This document shows positions 6,699-10,203 of a stretch of 10,203 nt of DNA, piece by piece. Positions within the stretch are counted from its first letter, which is position 1. Each line of letters begins with the position of its first letter. The position numbers and the translations under genes are program-made. The DNA comes from an uncultured beta proteobacterium (GTDB taxonomy: Bacteria; Pseudomonadota; Gammaproteobacteria; Burkholderiales; Burkholderiaceae_C), in NCBI GenBank assembly GCA_903834645.1, contig CAILKA010000074.1, positions 1 through 10,203 on the forward strand, given 5' to 3'. Below the pieces are notes generated by a model. That model was not told where the DNA came from, did not search any database, and was given only the letters and a program-made list of their open reading frames with translations.

Positions 6699-6719
6699 CC
6701 CGTTCTTCGCTCCTAGAAT
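6691..6719 (+). promoter_or_regulatory. Candidate sigma70 promoter of the phytochrome-like gene
   Basis: TTGCGA (6691-6696, 4 of 6 matches to the -35), exactly 17 bp, then TAGAAT (6714-6719, 5 of 6 matches to TATAAT). This would start transcription near 6726 and leave a leader of about 65 bases before the TTG start. No PpsR-type palindrome is visible next to it, unlike at bchF and bchG. Confidence 0.4.
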
Positions 6720-6777
6720 GACCTCGGGGACTCTCATGCAACGGCCGCGTTGACGGCCGCTTTCAGCGTGCGGGCGC

Positions 6778-6784
6778 GGGGGAA
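6778..6784 (+). promoter_or_regulatory. Ribosome binding site supporting a TTG start at 6791
   Basis: GGGGGAA (6778-6784) lies 6 bases before TTG 6791. The frame is open back to a TGA at 6719-6721 but holds no ATG, GTG or TTG upstream of 6791. The next in-frame starts (TTG 6845, GTG 6866) would cut into the N-terminal PAS domain. Confidence 0.5.
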
Positions 6785-6790
6785 TCGTAC

Positions 6791-8923
6791 TTGTCCAGAA
6801 GCTTTGCCGCTCAGGCGGCAGCCGGGCTGCACCCTGCCGCCCGCTTGTTCGATCGTGTCGGGCTTGTGCAGGCGCACGGCGTGGTGCTGGTCGTGCGTGA
6901 ACAGGGTGCACGCATCCTGCAGGCCAGCGCGAACGCAGGGGCATGGCTGGGTTTGCCGCTCGACAGCATTCTGCTCGGCTCGGTGGACCGGCTGGGCGGC
7001 GATCTGGGCCTGCGCTTGCGGGAACTCGCCCGGCGAGACGAGCCTGCTGGTGCCGGTCCTCCCTTGGCCCTGGCCTGCACGATTGGCGAGCCGGGTGCCG
7101 CGTGGCCAGTGGAGGCCTGGATTCACCGCGTCGGGCCCGACCTGCTCACGGTCGATCTCCAGTTCAACCCGGGATCGGACCCGTCGTCCGAAGCGCGCGG
7201 GTTGGCCAGCCTGCCGGTGGCCCTGCCAGCCCAGACCGAACTGCTCGCGCACCTCGAAGACGCCATTCATGCCCTGAGCCAGGCCAACACGATCGACGAG
7301 CTGGCGACACAAGCCGCACGGCGCGTGCAGGCGCTGTGCGGCCACGAAGAGGTGCGCGTCGTGCGCTTCGATCCCGAGGGAACCACGCGCATCGTGGGCG
7401 TGTGCCGCGAGGGCATCGGTGCCCTCCCTGCCTCGCACGCCTGGCCCGCCGAGTTGCACGCTCATCCGGAGGGGTTCCCGGCTGACGCACCAGGCGGCGT
7501 GGACGTGCTCGTGGATGCCTGGAACGAGCCAGTGCCGCTGTTGCCCCAGCACCTGCCCGGCTCAGCCGACGCAGCCGCTGATGCCCGGGTCGTGAGCGCC
7601 TCCACACTGCGCTCGCCCGAGCCGTGGCGGCTGGCCCACCTGCGTGCGCAGGGGGTGCGTGCAGAGGTACGCGCCGCGCTTCGGCGCGAGGGCAAGCCCT
7701 GGGGCGTGATCGTCTGCCTCGATGGGGGCCAGGCGCGGCCGATGCCCGCCGCGCGGCGCTACGCCTTTGGCCTGCTCGTGGAGGCCGTGGCCACCCGCAT
7801 CACCGCCATCGAGAGTGCAGGCCGAGTCGAAGTCGCAGACCAGGTGCGGCGGCTTCAGGATCTGCTGATCGATGCCACCACCCACGAGGGCGACTGGCGC
7901 CCCGCCCTGCTGCGCAAGCCTCAACTGCTGCTCGAGCCGCTGCAAGCCACCGGGGCCGCCATGCTGCACGACGGCGACGCTCTGTCGTATGGCACCGCGC
8001 CGTGCGTGCCCCAACTCCAGGCCATCGCCGCCTGGATCGATGCGCGTGGTTCATCCTCGGTTTTTCACAGCGACGATCTGGCCGCCGACGCCCCGGAACT
8101 TGCAGGCAGCATGGCTCCCGGCACCGGGCTGCTGGCCGCCCGGTTGTCGGTGCGCCAGCCCGACTTCCTGCTGTGGTTCCGGCCGGCGAACGCCTCGGAA
8201 GGCGCTCGTGCATCGGCGTGGAGCGCAACGGACCTTGCCCGGGCCGCCTCCTTTGCCGAGATGCTCGTGGACCTGATGGTGCAGGCCGACGCCGTGCGGC
8301 TGCTGATCACCGATCGTCAGCTCGAGAGGCTGCGGGCCAAGGTGTCCCATTCCCGGGAAGCGGTCGTCGTCTGCGATGCCCAGGGGCGGGTCACGCTCGC
8401 CAATGTCGCCTTCGGAGAGCTCACCAGCCGCTCATCCGCCAGCGTCCAGACCCTGGACGACTTGCTCGCGCTCTTCAGCCCGGCAGTGGTCGCGCGGCGC
8501 CTGGCCGGGCAGGTGCGCGCCGAGCAGCGCTCGGCGCGCAGTGTGCTCGCCTTGCCCAGACCGGACGGCTCGGTGCTGCCGGTGGCCGTGCGCGCGGAGC
8601 CCGTGCTGGCCCGCACGGGCGGGATGCTGGGCATGATCTTCCTGATCGAGGACCTCACCGCTGCTCGACTGGCCGAGGCCGCCTGGACCCAGCTCCAGGG
8701 CCTGCTGGGTACCGCATCGGGGGAAGGGGTGGACCACGAAGCCGACCCCGTCGTGAGTGCGATTCGGACACACGCGAGCCTGGCGGCCATGGACATGGCC
8801 GACACCACTCGCACGCCCGGGCTGGCCCCGCTGCTGCAGGAAGTGGAATCGGCCACGCAGCGCGCGATCGCGCTGTATCGGCGGCTCAGCAGCATGCTGC
8901 GCCGCGGCGGGCCGGACAACTAG
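6791..8923 (+). CDS. Bacteriophytochrome-like PAS-GAF-PHY-PAS protein lacking chromophore residues
   Basis: The 710-residue soluble protein has the order of a bacteriophytochrome: PAS with VQAHGVVLVV (26-35) and LQASANAGAWLG (43-54); GAF (about 148-340) with VRVVRFDPEG, LRSPEPWRLAHLRAQGV (273-289) and PWGVIVCLD; PHY (about 350-510) with LLWFRP (460-465); a second PAS (about 515-625); and a C-terminal helical pair (630-705). Against bacteriophytochromes remembered from Deinococcus and Agrobacterium, the biliverdin cysteine position is P15. The PASDIP motif is PASHAW (213-218). The chromophore histidines are R280 and D311, and the conserved pocket Tyr is V191. The PHY tongue is reduced to 11 residues between WFRP and WSATDL, without its PRxSF motif. 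The tail resembles a histidine-kinase dimerization helix pair (ESATQRAIALYRRLSSM, 686-702) but has no H-box and no ATPase domain. In Bradyrhizobium and Rhodopseudomonas, BphP relieves PpsR repression; a light-independent partner of PpsR is my inference. Confidence 0.85.
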   Translation: MSRSFAAQAAAGLHPAARLFDRVGLVQAHGVVLVVREQGARILQASANAGAWLGLPLDSILLGSVDRLGGDLGLRLRELARRDEPAGAGPPLALACTIGEPGAAWPVEAWIHRVGPDLLTVDLQFNPGSDPSSEARGLASLPVALPAQTELLAHLEDAIHALSQANTIDELATQAARRVQALCGHEEVRVVRFDPEGTTRIVGVCREGIGALPASHAWPAELHAHPEGFPADAPGGVDVLVDAWNEPVPLLPQHLPGSADAAADARVVSASTLRSPEPWRLAHLRAQGVRAEVRAALRREGKPWGVIVCLDGGQARPMPAARRYAFGLLVEAVATRITAIESAGRVEVADQVRRLQDLLIDATTHEGDWRPALLRKPQLLLEPLQATGAAMLHDGDALSYGTAPCVPQLQAIAAWIDARGSSSVFHSDDLAADAPELAGSMAPGTGLLAARLSVRQPDFLLWFRPANASEGARASAWSATDLARAASFAEMLVDLMVQADAVRLLITDRQLERLRAKVSHSREAVVVCDAQGRVTLANVAFGELTSRSSASVQTLDDLLALFSPAVVARRLAGQVRAEQRSARSVLALPRPDGSVLPVAVRAEPVLARTGGMLGMIFLIEDLTAARLAEAAWTQLQGLLGTASGEGVDHEADPVVSAIRTHASLAAMDMADTTRTPGLAPLLQEVESATQRAIALYRRLSSMLRRGGPDN

Positions 8924-9023
8924 CCCGTCTGCGGCGCCCGGTGCGGCAGGCGATCCACCGGCTCTTGATGGGGAAGCATCGTGAGGACAGCCGGGCTGGC
9001 GGGTCCGCACGGGCCTGATCGAT

Positions 9024-10163
9024 TCAACCCAGCCATCTCCTCGTGGCCCAGCGCGTCTCGCCTGCGGCGGGAACCCCGTCGTGGAAGCAGCGCAGCTGCG
9101 GCACCGCGGCAACCTGGCCCGCCGCGCGCGAGCGGGCCAGGCTGCGCGCGATGTCGATCATCTCCGCAGCACGATGGGCCTGCGTGTGCTTGCCCAGCAC
9201 GTACTCCATGGCGCGCTGCCCCATGCGGCTCAATTCGGCATCGCCCGACTCCAGCATCCCGTCGATCCGTGCGTGCATCGAGGGCTGGTCCGTGTAGAGG
9301 CCCCAATGGACGCCCGGCTCGGCCAGTCGGTCCACCCGGTCGACTGCGAAGTCCAGGAAGGGTATGGCGCTTGCCATCGCGATGTAGGGCCGGTCCGACA
9401 AGTAGTAGGTGGCCAGTGCCCCCGGGTATCCCCCGACCTGCAGCCGGCCGCGGGCGGCTGTCTGGTGCTGCTGCTGGAACGGTATGGGGCCTTGCCAGCA
9501 GCGATGCCCCTGCCAGCGCAATCCGAACAACCCAAACCGCCTGCCATACCGCTTCTCGAGCGCCTTCACCATGTGCTGGCGGCGCCTGCTGGCCCCGCTC
9601 AGCGGAGACAACGGATTGCGACCGCTGTTGTTGCTGCCGATGAAGGTGACATCGAACTCCCCAGTCGAAGGCGCCACCACTCCCCCGCCGAAACGCAGCT
9701 GACACACGCCGTGCGGCATGAGCAGGACGTTCCTCGCACCCGCCCCGACGAATCGATCGGCCATGTACCCCATGGAAGTCGTGAAGTTCAAGTCGGAAAC
9801 GGAGACGGCTTGAAGCAGCGAACGAGGCGGCCGCTGAAAGAATCTCCCGTACGGATCGCCGCAGCTCGTCATCACGAGCAAGCCGGGATGGATGCGCCGC
9901 GCCTCCTCGATGAAAGGGCGCGGATCTTCCAGGCTCCCATGAAACCATTGCAGCAGGACCAGATCGATTCCTCTGCCGGCGACGAGGCTCAGGGCCTGGG
10001 AATACAGTCCAGGCCCATGCTCGAGTCCCGGCGGATCCAGGCCCCGGTAGGGAAGTGCCACGTAGTCATCCAAGGCTCCCTGGGCCACCAGGCTCTTGAA
10101 GGCTGCGTCATATCCCGGTTGATCGGCAACCGTGGCCCCCTGCAACAGGACGAGCAATCGCAT
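9024..10163 (-). CDS. CgeB-like glycosyltransferase (GT-B type), substrate unknown
   Basis: This 379-residue cytoplasmic protein has two Rossmann-like halves. The N-terminal half (1-165) contains GIDLVLLQWFHG (65-76), the loop TSCGDPYGRFF (99-109) and MPHGV (149-153). The C-terminal half starts EFDVTFIGSNNSGRN (169-183), then RRRQHMVKALEKRYGRRFGL (193-212) and the donor-site-like LSDRPYIAMASAIPFLDF (255-272), and ends with a C-terminal helix after LGKHTQAHRAAEMI. This resembles the CgeB/glycosyl-transferase-group-1 family, which modifies surface polysaccharides or proteins. I cannot assign a sugar or acceptor. It converges on the phytochrome-like gene, 100 bp apart, with no clear terminator between. 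Third codon positions are more relaxed (TTG, GGA, CAA, CTT, AGA codons) than in the bch genes. It is probably outside the photosynthesis cluster proper. The start at 10163 is the first ATG; its Shine-Dalgarno is poor. Confidence 0.65.
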   Translation of the reverse strand: MRLLVLLQGATVADQPGYDAAFKSLVAQGALDDYVALPYRGLDPPGLEHGPGLYSQALSLVAGRGIDLVLLQWFHGSLEDPRPFIEEARRIHPGLLVMTSCGDPYGRFFQRPPRSLLQAVSVSDLNFTTSMGYMADRFVGAGARNVLLMPHGVCQLRFGGGVVAPSTGEFDVTFIGSNNSGRNPLSPLSGASRRRQHMVKALEKRYGRRFGLFGLRWQGHRCWQGPIPFQQQHQTAARGRLQVGGYPGALATYYLSDRPYIAMASAIPFLDFAVDRVDRLAEPGVHWGLYTDQPSMHARIDGMLESGDAELSRMGQRAMEYVLGKHTQAHRAAEMIDIARSLARSRAAGQVAAVPQLRCFHDGVPAAGETRWATRRWLG

Positions 10164-10203
10164 AGTTCAGCGTCAGGCGCAAAGCATGAAGGGTTCCAAA
10201 CCC

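Noticed and set aside
6718..6753. Mini-ORF (11 codons) upstream of the phytochrome-like gene
   Set aside because: It starts inside the proposed -10, has no ribosome site and ends 37 bases before the TTG start, so no coupling is evident.
6741..6760. Direct repeat ACGGCCGC with a 4-bp spacer in the leader of the phytochrome-like gene
   Set aside because: An 8-bp GC-only repeat is expected by chance in this composition, and no matching copies were seen at other promoters here.
8924..9023. Possible bidirectional terminator between the convergent genes
   Set aside because: Only very short GC pairings such as GCGG/CCGC are visible, without a stable stem or T-run.
8920..9948. 342-codon minus-strand frame overlapping the glycosyltransferase
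   Set aside because: It is a frame-shifted shadow of the 9024-10163 gene; its translation is Arg/Gly/His-rich without recognisable motifs.

Overview
The window is part of a photosynthesis gene cluster from a purple bacterium that makes bacteriochlorophyll. The DNA is very GC-rich, and the genes are tightly packed and mostly translationally coupled. The gene order (bchF divergent from ppaA-ppsR, then bchG, a pucC-like gene and bchP) is the proteobacterial pattern. GC content and protein style suggest a betaproteobacterium of the Burkholderiales (Rubrivivax/Roseateles-like). That placement is inference: there is no rRNA or other taxonomic marker here.

Layout. Positions 1-452 (minus) hold the N-terminal 150 codons of bchF, cut by the window edge. 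A 187-bp divergent regulatory region (453-639) follows. It has two matches to the PpsR operator pattern TGTC-N10-GACR and a candidate promoter for each direction. Then on the plus strand come ppaA/aerR (B12-domain antirepressor, 640-1488) and ppsR/crtJ (PAS-PAS-HTH repressor, 1485-3071), overlapping by ATGA. A hairpin and a third PpsR-type operator separate ppsR from bchG (bacteriochlorophyll synthase, 3148-4032). A PucC-family membrane protein (4029-5438) and bchP (geranylgeranyl reductase, 5435-6649) follow, again joined by ATGA overlaps. So the two regulators can control the divergent bchF operon, themselves and the bchG-pucC-like-bchP operon, which completes the bacteriochlorophyll tail and probably handles pigment or antenna assembly.

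Downstream of a stem-loop and a candidate sigma70 promoter, 6791-8923 encodes the most unusual protein here. It has the PAS-GAF-PHY-PAS layout of a bacteriophytochrome, but it has lost the biliverdin-binding cysteine, the other main chromophore-pocket residues, the PHY tongue and a working kinase. In some phototrophs a bacteriophytochrome relieves PpsR repression. This one looks like a 'blind' derivative kept in the same regulatory neighbourhood.

The last gene (9024-10163, minus) converges on it. It is a CgeB-like glycosyltransferase with looser codon use, and probably marks the edge of the photosynthesis cluster. No stretch longer than 300 bases lacks a gene. I saw no tRNA, rRNA, insertion sequence or CRISPR array.
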